Assembly (NCBI RefSeq): GCF_024159025.1
Contig: NZ_JAMYXC010000161.1
Span: 1-35,396, forward strand
DNA: 35,396 nucleotides
Source: Limimaricola litoreus
GTDB taxonomy: Bacteria; Pseudomonadota; Alphaproteobacteria; Rhodobacterales; Rhodobacteraceae
Reading direction: 5' to 3'
Shown here: positions 6,734 through 16,209 of the stretch, in pieces
How the letters are laid out: each line of letters starts with the position of its first letter
Numbering within the stretch: the stretch's first letter is position 1
The notes under the pieces: model-generated
The model's input: the letters and a program-made list of their open reading frames with translations, nothing else
What the model was told of the DNA's origin: nothing
Database searches by the model: none
Made by a program: the position numbers and the translations under genes

Positions 6734-8518
6734 TCAGAACCATTGGCCAGAGAATACCACCGCGATGCCGCTCACGCAGAGCGCAGCAGTAGGCAGAGGC
6801 CGCCGCGCTCCAATCAGTCCGGCTGACAGGAGCGTCAAGCCGATGGCAACACGGCCAAATGCCGCCAGGGCGGCCATAGGTGCTTCGGCGAGCCCGATCA
6901 TGTCCGGGTTCGCGATCATGCCCAGAGGGATGACGTAGAGCCCGACGCCGAGCGCCATGGCCGTCAGGGCGACCTTCAACCAGCTCTCGCCGATCATGCC
7001 GGCCGCGATGAAGACGGCGCCGCAAACCGGCGGCGTGATCGTCGACAAAAGCGCGAACCAGAACACGAAGAGATGCGCCTGCAACGGGGCAAGCCCCAAC
7101 TCGATCAGTGCCGGGCCAGCCACGGAAACGCAGATCACGTAGGCGGCGGTGGTCGGCACCTCCATTCCCAGTACCAGGCATGCCAGTGCGGTCAGAAGCA
7201 GCGAGGGCCACAGCAGCCCGCCAGAGCCTTGCAGGATAAGCGAAGTGATCTTCACGCCGAGGCCCGTGATCGACAGGACGCCGATGATGATCGAGGCGCA
7301 CAGAATGATCGCCGCGATCATCGATACCTGACGCGCCGCGTTGAGCACCGCGCTCGTCGCTCGCTCGACGATCCGCCTTGGTCGGAAGGTCAGTTCGGCG
7401 TTGAAGAGCAGAAGCAGCGCCGCAGCGAGGATTGCCATGGCCGCGGAATACTCGGGCGTGAACCCCGTGCCGAACATCCCCCACAGCAGCACCGTGAAAG
7501 GGACGAGGAAAAAGAGGGAAGTAATGACCACGTCGCGCGGCGCGGGCCGGTCGGCTTCGTCGATGCTCCGGAGGTCGAACCGCCGCGCGTAGGCGTTGAT
7601 GCCGACCCACACGGCAAGGAAATAGAGAAGGGCCGGGAGCGCGGCTGCTGCCATGATGCCGGTGTATGGCACACCGGTCAGCTCGACCATCACGAAGGCG
7701 CCTGCGCCCATCAGGGGCGGCATGATCTGCCCTCCCGAGGACGCCACGGCCTCGACCGCGGCGGCCAGCCGCTTGGGATAGCCGAGCTTCGTCATCGCCG
7801 GCAGGGTGATCGCGCCGGTCGAGGCGACGTTGGCCGAGGCCGAGCCGGAGATCGAACCGAACAGCGCCGACGACAGCACGGAGACCTTGGCAGCGCCGCC
7901 TTTGAGCCGACCGGCCGCGGCCGCCGCGACGTTCATGAAGCCCTGACCTGCTTCGCCCGCGTTGAGCACGGCTCCAAAGATGACGAAGATCGCCACGACG
8001 CTGACCGAGACGCCGGTCAGCGTGCCCCAGATACCGCCTTCGGCGATGGTCAGCGTGCCGAAGAAGCTCTCCACAGGTGTCCCGGAATGCCCGAACTCGC
8101 CGGGGATATACTGGCCGAAGAGCCCGTATAGCAGCGCCAGCGCGGCCACCAGCGGTAGCGGCCACCCGATGGCGCGCCGCGCCGTCTCCAGCACTACGAG
8201 AAGGAGCGTGATCGCGACGGCGAGCTGGAAGTTGCTTTCGATGAAACCGTACTGGTCACCGAGCGCGTCGCTGTTGGCTGCGACCCAGAGCGCGGCGGCG
8301 ATGCCCAACACGGCAAAGGCAATCCCCGTGACCCGCCGCAGGCGTGTGCCGGCGTCGAAGGCCAACGCGAATGGCAAGATAAAGGCCATATGCAGAGGCC
8401 GGCTGACCAAGTTCGGGACCAGGCCCGAGAAGACGAGAGCCAAGTGATAGGCCACGAGCGCCACGGCGAGCGCAATCCAGAACCCCGCCGCCAGGCGGTT
8501 CTCGGGTAATTTGATCAT
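6734..8518 (-). CDS. TRAP transporter fused permease (DctQM fusion, TAXI type)
   Basis: This 594-aa integral membrane protein combines the small and large permease subunits of a TRAP transporter. The N-terminal 150 residues form a DctQ-like bundle. The rest is DctM-like, with typical stretches GSISGSASANVASTGAITLP, SSGGQIMPPLMGAGAF, GMEVPTTAAYV and STITPPVCGAVFIAAGMIG. Fused permeases work with TAXI-type binding proteins, and one is encoded just upstream (61 bases away, same strand). I prefer ATG 8518 (MIKLPENRL); a GTG at 8554 would add 12 polar residues, and neither has a strong ribosome site. Known TAXI-TRAP systems carry dicarboxylates or glutamate-like compounds; this substrate is unknown. 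Confidence 0.9.
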   Translation of the reverse strand: MIKLPENRLAAGFWIALAVALVAYHLALVFSGLVPNLVSRPLHMAFILPFALAFDAGTRLRRVTGIAFAVLGIAAALWVAANSDALGDQYGFIESNFQLAVAITLLLVVLETARRAIGWPLPLVAALALLYGLFGQYIPGEFGHSGTPVESFFGTLTIAEGGIWGTLTGVSVSVVAIFVIFGAVLNAGEAGQGFMNVAAAAAGRLKGGAAKVSVLSSALFGSISGSASANVASTGAITLPAMTKLGYPKRLAAAVEAVASSGGQIMPPLMGAGAFVMVELTGVPYTGIMAAAALPALLYFLAVWVGINAYARRFDLRSIDEADRPAPRDVVITSLFFLVPFTVLLWGMFGTGFTPEYSAAMAILAAALLLLFNAELTFRPRRIVERATSAVLNAARQVSMIAAIILCASIIIGVLSITGLGVKITSLILQGSGGLLWPSLLLTALACLVLGMEVPTTAAYVICVSVAGPALIELGLAPLQAHLFVFWFALLSTITPPVCGAVFIAAGMIGESWLKVALTAMALGVGLYVIPLGMIANPDMIGLAEAPMAALAAFGRVAIGLTLLSAGLIGARRPLPTAALCVSGIAVVFSGQWF

Positions 8519-8579
8519 CGCGGGGTGGTTCCGGGCTTGATGAGAGCGTGGCACGGGCGAGCCCGAGCCACGCGTTGTT

Positions 8580-9536
8580 TCACTTAGTAGAGCCGTCCGT
8601 CGGAATGCCGGCTTCCTCGTAGTAGCGGACAGCGCCGGGATGAAGCTCGGTGGTGATGTTGCTCATCAGTTCAGCCGTCACGCCGCCCCACCACGGCGAG
8701 GTGTCGGCCATCCGCTCCTTGTTCTCCCAGTAGGTCTTGGTGAGCTGGTAGGCCGTTTCTTCATCCATTTTCGTGGTGGTGAAGGCCGCCACAGGCAGCG
8801 AAGTGGTGACGATATCCTCTTCCTGGCCTGCATACGTGCCGGCCGGGATGACGAGGCGGGTCCGCCCGGTTTCCTCGATCTGTTCATCAGTGAGCGAGAG
8901 CAGGGTGACCGGCGTCGAGGCAGCGGCCTCGACCACGTTGGGGGCAGGGAAGGAGCCGGCGGTGACAAATCCGTCGATCTGTCCGTTCTTGAGCGCCGCC
9001 ACCGCGTTGGACAGCTCGGCGTCGGCGATTTCGACGCTCTCGGTCAGTCCGAACATGTCGAGATACTTCTCGCCTTCGGTGGCGCCGAAGGACCCCTTGC
9101 CCAGCAGGATGGTGGTGCCCTCGAGATCCGCAAGGCCGGTCGCCCCGGTTTCCTGGGCCATGACGAAGTGCATCGTTAGCGACGGGATCGGGAAGAGCGC
9201 TCGGATCTCATCGAAGGCAGGCACGCTCTTGTCCTCGAACATCGCCTTGCCCTCCTGGGCCAATCCGACGAGCGACGGGGGAGTTGTAAAGACGTAGTCC
9301 GCGCCGCGGGCACGCACCTCCATGACGTTTTGAACCGAACCCTGGCTTTCCTCCACAGTGACCGAGATGTCGCCACCGCTTCCTGCCTTCATGGCCTCGG
9401 CAAGCTCGACGCCCATCTGGTAGTAGGACGAGCCCGACTTGGCGGATTTGTAGGTGACGCGGGTTTCGGCGCTTGCCGCGCCCGCAACCACTCCGACGGC
9501 TATTGCTGTAGCGACGATCCGGATCAATGCACTCAT
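8580..9536 (-). CDS. TAXI-family TRAP transporter solute-binding protein
   Basis: This 318-aa periplasmic binding protein partners with the fused permease downstream. A Sec signal peptide is clear (MSALIRIVATAIAVGVVAGAA, cleavage before ETRVTYKSA). The mature start, YKSAKSGSSYYQMGVELAEAM, is characteristic of TAXI proteins, as are the GKGSFGATEGEKYLDMFG region and the late WWGGVTAELMSN segment. The start at 9536 is fixed by a very strong AAGGAGGAGG site and the signal peptide. An in-frame GTG-type extension to 9683 would bury the signal peptide, so I reject it. A perfect palindrome lies about 110 bases upstream. Confidence 0.92.
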   Translation of the reverse strand: MSALIRIVATAIAVGVVAGAASAETRVTYKSAKSGSSYYQMGVELAEAMKAGSGGDISVTVEESQGSVQNVMEVRARGADYVFTTPPSLVGLAQEGKAMFEDKSVPAFDEIRALFPIPSLTMHFVMAQETGATGLADLEGTTILLGKGSFGATEGEKYLDMFGLTESVEIADAELSNAVAALKNGQIDGFVTAGSFPAPNVVEAAASTPVTLLSLTDEQIEETGRTRLVIPAGTYAGQEEDIVTTSLPVAAFTTTKMDEETAYQLTKTYWENKERMADTSPWWGGVTAELMSNITTELHPGAVRYYEEAGIPTDGSTK

Positions 9537-9998
9537 GCTGTTCTTTCCTCCTCCTTGAACCTGTAGGCTGTGCTCCACGCCTCTATCCGCGACGTCGAAA
9601 ATGCCCTCAGAGCACTTTGTGACGCCTGCCCACGGTGATGTCGAGGAACCGGTTCCGGCGATCACACGCAATAGTTGGTGCAATGCCCGGCAGCCTCGTC
9701 AGTACGGCGTGCCAGATGCCCATGAGTTGAGACTGTGAGGCCGAGCGGACGCGGATAGCCGGCCCACAAGCCACCGAGAGGAGCGGCGTGCCAATGCGAG
9801 TTCAGCAGAGAGAGCAAGTTGCATCAATTCTCTACCTTCCTCGGCAGCGCTCGTGCCCGTGCCGCGATGGCCATGAATGTCGAGGAAAATCTGTCGATGC
9901 GGGGATCACAGCCGCGCCTGCGAGGAACCCCGAGCGTGGGGTAGCAAGGCTCCTCCGGGGGATCAGGCAATTCCCTTCGAAGACTGGTATAGAAAAAA
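9537..9998. other. Intergenic region upstream of the TAXI-TRAP operon
   Basis: No supported gene. It should contain the leftward TAXI-TRAP promoter. The only structured elements I see are the GGAACC/GGTTCC palindrome at 9645-9656 and, at 9909-9926, an 18-base match (17/18) to 29521-29538. That match suggests that the long direct repeat starting at 9999 once extended further left. Confidence 0.5.
9645..9656. promoter_or_regulatory. Perfect 12-bp palindrome GGAACCGGTTCC
   Basis: Located about 109 bases upstream of the TAXI binding-protein start, in the expected promoter region. It is a plausible operator for a dimeric regulator of the transporter operon. No dedicated regulator gene is adjacent, so the binding protein is unknown. 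Confidence 0.35.
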
Positions 9999-10258
9999 GT
10001 CAGACTTGATATGCGTAAAGACGCGCCATGAAAAAAGGAGGGACAGCTTATAGCTGTCCCTCCCTGACCCTTAAAGGGTGCGATCACCGAGGACATTGGG
10101 GTTCCCAGATGTCTTCAAGCCCTCACAAGATGAGAACGCATAGCTCCGGTTGTCCAGCTCTATCCTGACCCCTCATGGGGAACGATCACGAGGCTCTGGC
10201 CTCAGACCGTATATGGGTCGCAAGGAAGCCGACCCAAAATCGTAGAGCCCGAGCGATC
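9999..10258. repeat. Left copy of 260-bp direct repeat with internal hairpins
   Basis: This segment aligns without gaps to 29615-29874 (constant offset 19616) with about 21 differences by hand count, near 92% identity. Three hairpins are conserved: a perfect 12-bp stem with a 3-base loop at 10037-10063 (GGAGGGACAGCT/AGCTGTCCCTCC), ACCCT-taa-AGGGT at 10067-10079, and CCCC-tcat-GGGG at 10169-10180. It contains no supported coding sequence. It could be a non-autonomous mobile repeat (MITE-like), a structured RNA, or the relic of an element end. The unit may extend right of 10258, because the other copy is cut exactly there by IS21. Confidence 0.85.
10037..10063. terminator. Perfect 12-bp hairpin in the left direct repeat
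   Basis: The arms GGAGGGACAGCT and AGCTGTCCCTCC enclose a 3-base loop. An A-run (10031-10036) precedes the stem, so read on the minus strand the stem is followed by six Ts, as in an intrinsic terminator for leftward transcription. In the right copy (29653-29679) the stem is identical but the A-run is interrupted. Confidence 0.5.
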
Positions 10259-10296
10259 ATCGAATAATCGTGATGACCTTGCGTTACCTTCGACGG

Positions 10297-10680
10297 TCAG
10301 AAGCTCTCGACTGATTTTCCCGTACTGGTGCAGGTTTGGACAGAACTGGCCGATGGCCCCCGGGATGCGGGATGCCGTCCGCCTTCGAGCCGGCGCACCC
10401 GAAGGCGCGCCGACTGCTTCACGATGCGAAAAGGGCGTTCGCAATGATAGGTCCGGATGGCAGCGTCCGAGAAGGTCTCGGGCTGCCCGCGCTTCCCGGT
10501 CTTGCCGGCGTGCCGAACCATCTCGCGATCGAGCCAAACCGACAGCGAGCCGCGCTGGCGGTGCGCCGCATTGTAGCCGGACCATTTCGTCGTGCGGTAG
10601 CGGATAAGAGGAAGCTTCGGCATGCCCTCAAGCTAACCGTCAGCGCGCGCTCAGTGAATCCGCGTCCCCGATGTGTGCAA
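10297..10680 (-). pseudogene. IS5-family transposase, N-terminal remnant
   Basis: The leftward frame from ATG 10623 starts MPKLPLIRYRTTKWSGYNAA and continues through a WLDREMVRHAGKTGKRG stretch to SDAAIRT. This is the N-terminus of IS5-family transposases that are abundant in Rhodobacterales. After about residue 58 (near 10449) the sequence no longer resembles a transposase and the frame runs on to 10297 as unrelated residues. All catalytic DDE residues are missing, so it is inactive. The bases from 10624 to about 10680 may be the IS left end, but I could not define an inverted repeat. It lies just right of the left direct repeat, a sign of repeated insertion at this boundary. Confidence 0.75.
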
Positions 10681-11170
10681 CAACGCCGGTGCGGGCAATA
10701 CTTGTAAAAAATGAAGCCATATCGCCCTCAATAGAAACGCGAAAATGCGGGCGATTAATAACCTCTGACGTGGAAATGCGAATCTCTATTCGAAACTCCC
10801 GATGCCGCCATAGTCCGATCCTGCTCTGTTCCTTTCGGGCTGCTTTCCAGCTAATGGTCGGTGCGGTCCTGCATGAGTTCGGCCTGGCTCAGGGGGGCAC
10901 AAGCCCCGGAGGCGATATTCGAGTTCTATACGATCCCTTCGGGCCCGGTGGGTGCATGGCGGCAGGGTTGGGCCGGTCGAGCAGCTAACCCCCGGCAGCA
11001 GTGGCAGACTGACAAGGCATGCATTGGAACAGAGCGGCGCCGACACTTTATGGTTGAGAGGCGGCCCTTCATGTTGTTCTCTGCGAGTGGTGTTCGTTGC
11101 CCGCGGCGTGGCATTCACTGATGCCCGAATGCTGTTTTAGTCCAAGACGACAGAGGAACTGCCACGGAAC
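10681..11170. other. Non-coding stretch upstream of the DUF262 gene
   Basis: No convincing gene on either strand; the short ORFs overlap one another and have no recognisable motif. It presumably includes the promoter for the rightward genes starting at 11171. I see no clear sigma-70 promoter. Confidence 0.4.
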
Positions 11171-12877
11171 ATGGAAGCCCGAAACCGCACCATAGAAGAC
11201 TGGTTCGCTTGGATACGCGACGGGCACATTGTGCTCCCTCGATTTCAACGCTTTGAGGCGTGGGGGTGGTGGCAGGTCGAAGGCATCCTTGAGAACATAC
11301 TCCGGAAGCCAGCTCTCCCCGTGGGTGCATTGCTTACGCTCGAAGTAGGGGAGGAAGCTCCTTTCCACGCTCGGCCAATTTCCGGAGCGCCCGAACCCGA
11401 GGGCCGTCCAGGCTACCACTTATTGGACGGCCAGCAGCGCCTCACCGCACTTTGGCGAAGCTTGAACGGTTTCTACCATGATTTCACCTACATGGTGGGG
11501 GCGGATGGAGGCGAAGAGCCAGAGGTCGATGCGGTCAGGCGCTACGATAGCAGGGGGCGTCGCTATCCAGTTTGGTGCGACGATCCTTCCGAAACGTGGA
11601 GGCGCGGGAAAATCCCAGCTCAACTTCTTGCCCCCGATGAGGCAGGACGAGAGAGATTAAAGGCTTGGGCGAGAGAAGCGGCCAATGGAGACTGGGACGT
11701 CGCGGCCGAAATCAACGAAGTCGCAAATCAGTATCGCAACCGAGTAGCAAAGTTCTCGATCCCGTTCCTCTCCCTGCCGTTGGGTACTGACCGCGATGCG
11801 GCGCTTGATGTGTTCATCAAGATGAACACTCAGAATACCGCCTTGTCAGCTTTCGACATCGTCGTCGCCCAGGTGGAGGCTGACATGGACGCCTCTCTGC
11901 ATGAGAAAGTAGAAGGGCTGCGTGCAGCAATTCCCGAAATAGCGGGGTTTGGAGATCCAGGCGAGATCGCTATGCAGGTCGGTGCTGTTATCATGGGTCA
12001 ACCTCCCAACCGAGCGACCTATCTCGGTAAAGATTTCGGAGCAAATCTTGCTTCGAACTGGGAGTCTATTGAGACCGGTATCTCTCGTGCGGTTCGGTTC
12101 TTGGCTGAAGAGAAGGTCTACGACGCGCGCACCCTGCCGGCAGATCCCTTGTTGACGCTGCTTGCAGGCTATTGGGCCTCGGCACCAAACGGAGGCGACG
12201 CGGAAGGCGCCGCGAGGCGTTTGGCTCGAAGAGCTTTTTGGACAGGGGCGTTCTCTGAGCGCTACCAAAAGACCAGTGCAACACGCTCAGCCCTCGATTG
12301 CCGGCAGCTCATGGCGTATCGGGATGACGGTGGGCACCTTCCAGAACTTCTCAATCAAAAACTGACGCCGCTACCATCGGCCGAAGAGCTGCGGACTGGC
12401 GGGTGGCCGAAAACGAAAGACCGGCTCGGTCGAGCCATCATGGCGGCGTCGCTGCGCGCTGGCGGTTACGACTTTGCGGATGAAGCTCCGTACGCGCCTG
12501 GTAATATCGCGCGGCGTGAGTACCATCACCTGTTTCCAAAAGCACTTCTGGAGTCGGATTTTCCGCGAAGAGAGGTCTTCTGCGCCTTGAACTGCGCTTT
12601 GGTCAGTTGGCGCACCAATCGATCAATCTCGGCAAAACCACCCTCTGTCTATATCCGGGAGAGAGCTGACGAGGTTGGTATCGCGAAGTCGGAGGTAGAC
12701 CGTCGGCTTCGATCGCACGGAATTCCAATGGAAGCACTTATCGCGGATGATTTCAGGAGTTTCATTGCTGTGCGATCTGTCGTCATCCACGGCCTAATGG
12801 TCAAGTTATGTGATGGGGAAGGTGTCGGACTCGAAGACATACTGCGCTTCGAGCATAGGGCCGGCGAAGTTAACTGA
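11171..12877 (+). CDS. DUF262 / HNH (GmrSD-like) protein
   Basis: This 568-aa protein has an N-terminal DUF262 (ParB/sulfiredoxin-like) domain with its signature LLDGQQRLTALW (DGQQR at residues 86-90) and the upstream VLPRFQRFEAW. The C-terminal part resembles the DUF1524/HNH nuclease domain: EYHHLFPKALL near residue 448, then a conserved NCALVSWRTNRSIS stretch. This DUF262-HNH arrangement is that of GmrSD type IV restriction enzymes, which use NTP to cut modified phage DNA; related proteins are common in defence islands. It lies 77 bases upstream of the DruH-DruE-like pair on the same strand, so it may be an accessory or a stand-alone defence gene. The start at 11171 has AGAGGAAC upstream. 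Confidence 0.8.
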   Translation: MEARNRTIEDWFAWIRDGHIVLPRFQRFEAWGWWQVEGILENILRKPALPVGALLTLEVGEEAPFHARPISGAPEPEGRPGYHLLDGQQRLTALWRSLNGFYHDFTYMVGADGGEEPEVDAVRRYDSRGRRYPVWCDDPSETWRRGKIPAQLLAPDEAGRERLKAWAREAANGDWDVAAEINEVANQYRNRVAKFSIPFLSLPLGTDRDAALDVFIKMNTQNTALSAFDIVVAQVEADMDASLHEKVEGLRAAIPEIAGFGDPGEIAMQVGAVIMGQPPNRATYLGKDFGANLASNWESIETGISRAVRFLAEEKVYDARTLPADPLLTLLAGYWASAPNGGDAEGAARRLARRAFWTGAFSERYQKTSATRSALDCRQLMAYRDDGGHLPELLNQKLTPLPSAEELRTGGWPKTKDRLGRAIMAASLRAGGYDFADEAPYAPGNIARREYHHLFPKALLESDFPRREVFCALNCALVSWRTNRSISAKPPSVYIRERADEVGIAKSEVDRRLRSHGIPMEALIADDFRSFIAVRSVVIHGLMVKLCDGEGVGLEDILRFEHRAGEVN

Positions 12878-12954
12878 AGTTCAGTCAGCAAAAGGTTCCG
12901 GTAGTACGCCTTCATGGCAGAGAACTTAGTGTTTGGAAATATGGGTGTGTATAA

Positions 12955-15900
12955 TTGAAACAGGCCGCGCTGGAGTCTTCTTCGCGAGAGGCTCAGAATA
13001 AACTGAGAACTTTAGACTTCATAGTGATGCGATCGCAGCTGAAACCTGGCGCATCACCTTTTCTGGGACACGCGCTCAGCGCTGACAAATTACCACAAGC
13101 AATGAGCGCATTGCATGCGCTGTCAGATTGGCAGCTCGACATCCTAACCCACAAGTTTGGATATGGCGTCAGCTGGGCAATTTGTGCAACTCTTTCTGAG
13201 CATTATGGGGAAGAGGGTAACGCCAAGGTCTGGCCGCTTGTTGAAAGTCTTTTTGGGAGATCGTTGAGGGCTACAGAGGACCGGCGAACGGTCTCCCGAG
13301 CTTTTTTGGCAGCGTGCCGAAAGCTCGGTCTCGCGTCAGATGGATTCGAGCGGACTGTGCAGGCTTTCCAAGTTCACGCGGGTGTTTCGCGCTCCCAGTT
13401 GCACCACCTTGCAAGAGCGTTCGTTGCACAGGAGCGCTCGATCGGCCTACCTGACCAAGACGACATCGTTCTCTTGAACCGTTGGGAAGATGATGCCCTT
13501 CACTTCTTGGATGCCGGCATTCAGGTGCTGCAACGACCCATCCTCATGGACCATTCAGCTTGGATGGCCTCAGCCTACGTCGACTGGCGCCGCGATCAAA
13601 GTGCCCTGCTGAGACAATCGAGCTACCTGAGCTGCTTTGGCGAAAAGTTGCAGCAGGTATTCGATGGGTCCGGAGGTGCAGCAGTCCGGATCGCTCCTAT
13701 TCCCCGCCTTGTTTGGGAGGACGGTCGGCCGCAGTTGTCCATTCCAGGGCAATCTCAACGATACAAGATTTTTCTCGATGGCCAACTGCACAGAGTTCGA
13801 GCCGGCCGCCTTTGGCCTCTCCCGATTCCTCTCCCAGCCGAAGTCTCATGGGAAGGAGACAGGCCAGGATGTATTCGCTTGTTCCAAACATCGGATTTCG
13901 TTGTTTTTGATAGCAACACAGGGCGGCAAGTAGAGCTAACAACCCGTGCTGCCGAAGCTGAAACCCAACTGAGCGGGATAGTTGCGACCGCAATCGTCGT
14001 CGCAAAGGAAGGCTTTTCGGTAGGAGGCGAACCCAGCAGAGAAACTGCACCTGATCTCTATTGCGCAAATGTTGACCTTCGTTCGGGGAAGGTGGCGCTA
14101 ACTCGCGGGTCAAGGCAATGGGCGCTGAGCGGTGCGCGCCGGCCACAAATCTCTATACACGGTCAACCGATCGCAAAGGGCGTCGGTGGACCTGATCTCT
14201 GGGGGCCCGAAGCCGAGGTGGAACTTGATTTCGGCTCGAGTGAATTGCTCGCTGGGCACACTGACGGCAAGGGGCGACTGGCTTTCCTCCGAATTGAAAC
14301 GCATGGGCGAGCAACGGAGATGCAAGTCGAAGCAGATGGGCGTGGCATAGCGAAAGTGGACGTCGCAGAACTGGCGGCAGCCCTGGACTTGCTGCCTGAT
14401 GCTGATCCAGAAGCGCTCTCGCTAACCCTTCTCCGCACGAATGCGGACTCGACCGAACGGGTCTTAACCCGCTTCAAGAGAAAGCTAATCATTTGGCCCG
14501 CTTTCCGAGCGCTTGACGGTATCCTCATCCGGTCCGAAAAACCGCCGCGCAATTTCATCGAGGTTGAGGCAAAACATGTCGTGCGCGACGACGAAGGTTT
14601 CTTGTGTTTTGAACGCAGTGCTGGATGTGTCGAAGGCCGTATCGCGTTCGGGATTGGTGGTCAGGTTAGTCATTTTTCTGTTCGGGCAAGAATTTTGTCT
14701 GGCGTTTTGGAGCGCGTGGACGGATCGGTGTCACCGTGGAGGCTCGGCGGAGTAATCGTTAAAGGCTCGGCCACCAATTGCGATGCTCTCGTTCTAACTT
14801 CCCCGGACGAACGCGCGAGCTTGAGGGTTGGCTCGCGGGTTATTGTCGATCCGTTTCAAGCGAGACCGACCTACGCAATACCGATCGCTACGCTGGATGG
14901 CGGAGATATCGTACACGTCTCCTCTGGCGGGGCGCCGACGCTGATCGCGACAGTGGAGAGCGCATCAATGCCGTCGAACGTCGATGTTCGCACTTGGGTT
15001 GGCGGCAGTAGGATTTCACTTGAGATGCCGTTCCAAGTCGGTGGTGTCGTGGTGGAGCTTGAGACCGAAACGGGCGAACAGGATAATAGTGAAGTCAGTT
15101 TTGATTATCTTCCTGCGGCCCGACCGCGTAAGACGTGGCTGCTGAATGCCGAGGCAGACAGGCGGAAAGCAACAATCGAGATTGACGGAACGTCCTTCGA
15201 AGGACTGGTCCTGATTACCATAAAAGCCCGCGCCCTCGGAGAGGTCGATTGGACGCAACTTAGCAACCCACGAGATGATTTGTACGCTTTCCCACTCACT
15301 GGAGGAACGGAGAGCAAGCCGAGCGCGTCGGCGCTATGCAAACTCGAGGCTTGGCTGTCGAAATGCTATGCACCTGAGGTTTGGGGCAGCGGCCTTGGTA
15401 AATTGCTGCAACGAAGGTGGTCGACGCTCATTCATGAGGTGTGTGCCCTGCCTGGCGGGACCGAACGGCTGCTTTTGTTGTCGATGCAAGATGACGAACC
15501 GGACTGGCTGCCAATTCTGCATGTCATTCAGGAAGTTCCAGCGTTGTTTTCGGCGCCAGCGATCAGTTTTCATGCGTTCTCTAATTCCAGCGGCGCCGAT
15601 CGAATTCTGAGGGTGGTCGCCGATTCCGCATCCCGCCGGCTGCGCGAGCTGGATATAAATTCCATGGCAATGCTTGCTTTCCCGAATGCAAAGCGGGCCC
15701 ATATGGCCGGGGAGAAGCTCAGGAATTTTCAGCCAAAAAATTTGCCGGTGATCTTCTCGATGTCAGTCGAGAAGCCAGCTGAATGGCTGGCCAAGGACGC
15801 GCTGGGACCTGACCATGCCTGGACAGGATTGAATTTGCTGCGGGACCGAATAGAGACCCACGAATTGCTGGGAGCAGGTGAAACTGAGGCACGTATGTCG

Positions 15901-16209
15901 CTCCGGAGCGCAAACTTGAACAGAGTGGCCGTGGCGTTGCGAGATCCTGCTTTGTCGGAGATTTGCCTAAGCGCGGAAGTCGATGGAGACGCTTCCGTCC
16001 ATTTGATAGAGCAGGCTCTTGCGGTTTTCGCTGTCCAGAGCCGCCAAGGACCCGACGCCGTCGCCACGCTTATAAAGCGAGTTTCCGAGAGGACTGGACA
16101 AAGTGCGCGCGAGATACTGGGGTCGGTGGGCGAAATGATTCGGCTGGGGCGAGAAATATTCATGTTTCATATGATCGCTGCCGAGATTGAAAAGAGGAGT
16201 AGGTCGTGA
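12955..16209 (+). CDS. Large protein upstream of Druantia-type helicase (DruH-like)
   Basis: I see no classical enzyme motif in this 1084-aa soluble protein: no Walker A, no cysteine clusters, no membrane segment. The first 200 residues are helical and the middle looks rich in beta structure. The call rests on context: it overlaps by 4 bases (GTGA) the start of a 1972-aa DUF1998-type helicase. A large domainless protein plus that helicase is the composition of type III Druantia (DruH + DruE). The start is uncertain. TTG 12955 has no good ribosome site and overlaps a perfect TATAAT (12950-12955). If that is a promoter, the true start may be ATG 13027 (MRSQLKPG). I am confident it is a gene, moderately confident it is DruH. 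Confidence 0.6.
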   Translation: MKQAALESSSREAQNKLRTLDFIVMRSQLKPGASPFLGHALSADKLPQAMSALHALSDWQLDILTHKFGYGVSWAICATLSEHYGEEGNAKVWPLVESLFGRSLRATEDRRTVSRAFLAACRKLGLASDGFERTVQAFQVHAGVSRSQLHHLARAFVAQERSIGLPDQDDIVLLNRWEDDALHFLDAGIQVLQRPILMDHSAWMASAYVDWRRDQSALLRQSSYLSCFGEKLQQVFDGSGGAAVRIAPIPRLVWEDGRPQLSIPGQSQRYKIFLDGQLHRVRAGRLWPLPIPLPAEVSWEGDRPGCIRLFQTSDFVVFDSNTGRQVELTTRAAEAETQLSGIVATAIVVAKEGFSVGGEPSRETAPDLYCANVDLRSGKVALTRGSRQWALSGARRPQISIHGQPIAKGVGGPDLWGPEAEVELDFGSSELLAGHTDGKGRLAFLRIETHGRATEMQVEADGRGIAKVDVAELAAALDLLPDADPEALSLTLLRTNADSTERVLTRFKRKLIIWPAFRALDGILIRSEKPPRNFIEVEAKHVVRDDEGFLCFERSAGCVEGRIAFGIGGQVSHFSVRARILSGVLERVDGSVSPWRLGGVIVKGSATNCDALVLTSPDERASLRVGSRVIVDPFQARPTYAIPIATLDGGDIVHVSSGGAPTLIATVESASMPSNVDVRTWVGGSRISLEMPFQVGGVVVELETETGEQDNSEVSFDYLPAARPRKTWLLNAEADRRKATIEIDGTSFEGLVLITIKARALGEVDWTQLSNPRDDLYAFPLTGGTESKPSASALCKLEAWLSKCYAPEVWGSGLGKLLQRRWSTLIHEVCALPGGTERLLLLSMQDDEPDWLPILHVIQEVPALFSAPAISFHAFSNSSGADRILRVVADSASRRLRELDINSMAMLAFPNAKRAHMAGEKLRNFQPKNLPVIFSMSVEKPAEWLAKDALGPDHAWTGLNLLRDRIETHELLGAGETEARMSLRSANLNRVAVALRDPALSEICLSAEVDGDASVHLIEQALAVFAVQSRQGPDAVATLIKRVSERTGQSAREILGSVGEMIRLGREIFMFHMIAAEIEKRSRS

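Noticed and set aside
7073-8131. 352-codon rightward ORF opposite the TAXI-TRAP permease
   Set aside because: Antisense shadow of a clear membrane protein; sequence is Asp/Arg/His-rich without recognisable features.
10202-10585. 127-codon leftward ORF joining the IS5 remnant and the direct repeat
   Set aside because: Reads in a different frame from the transposase and runs into the non-coding repeat; the matching tail at 29818 comes only from the repeat itself.
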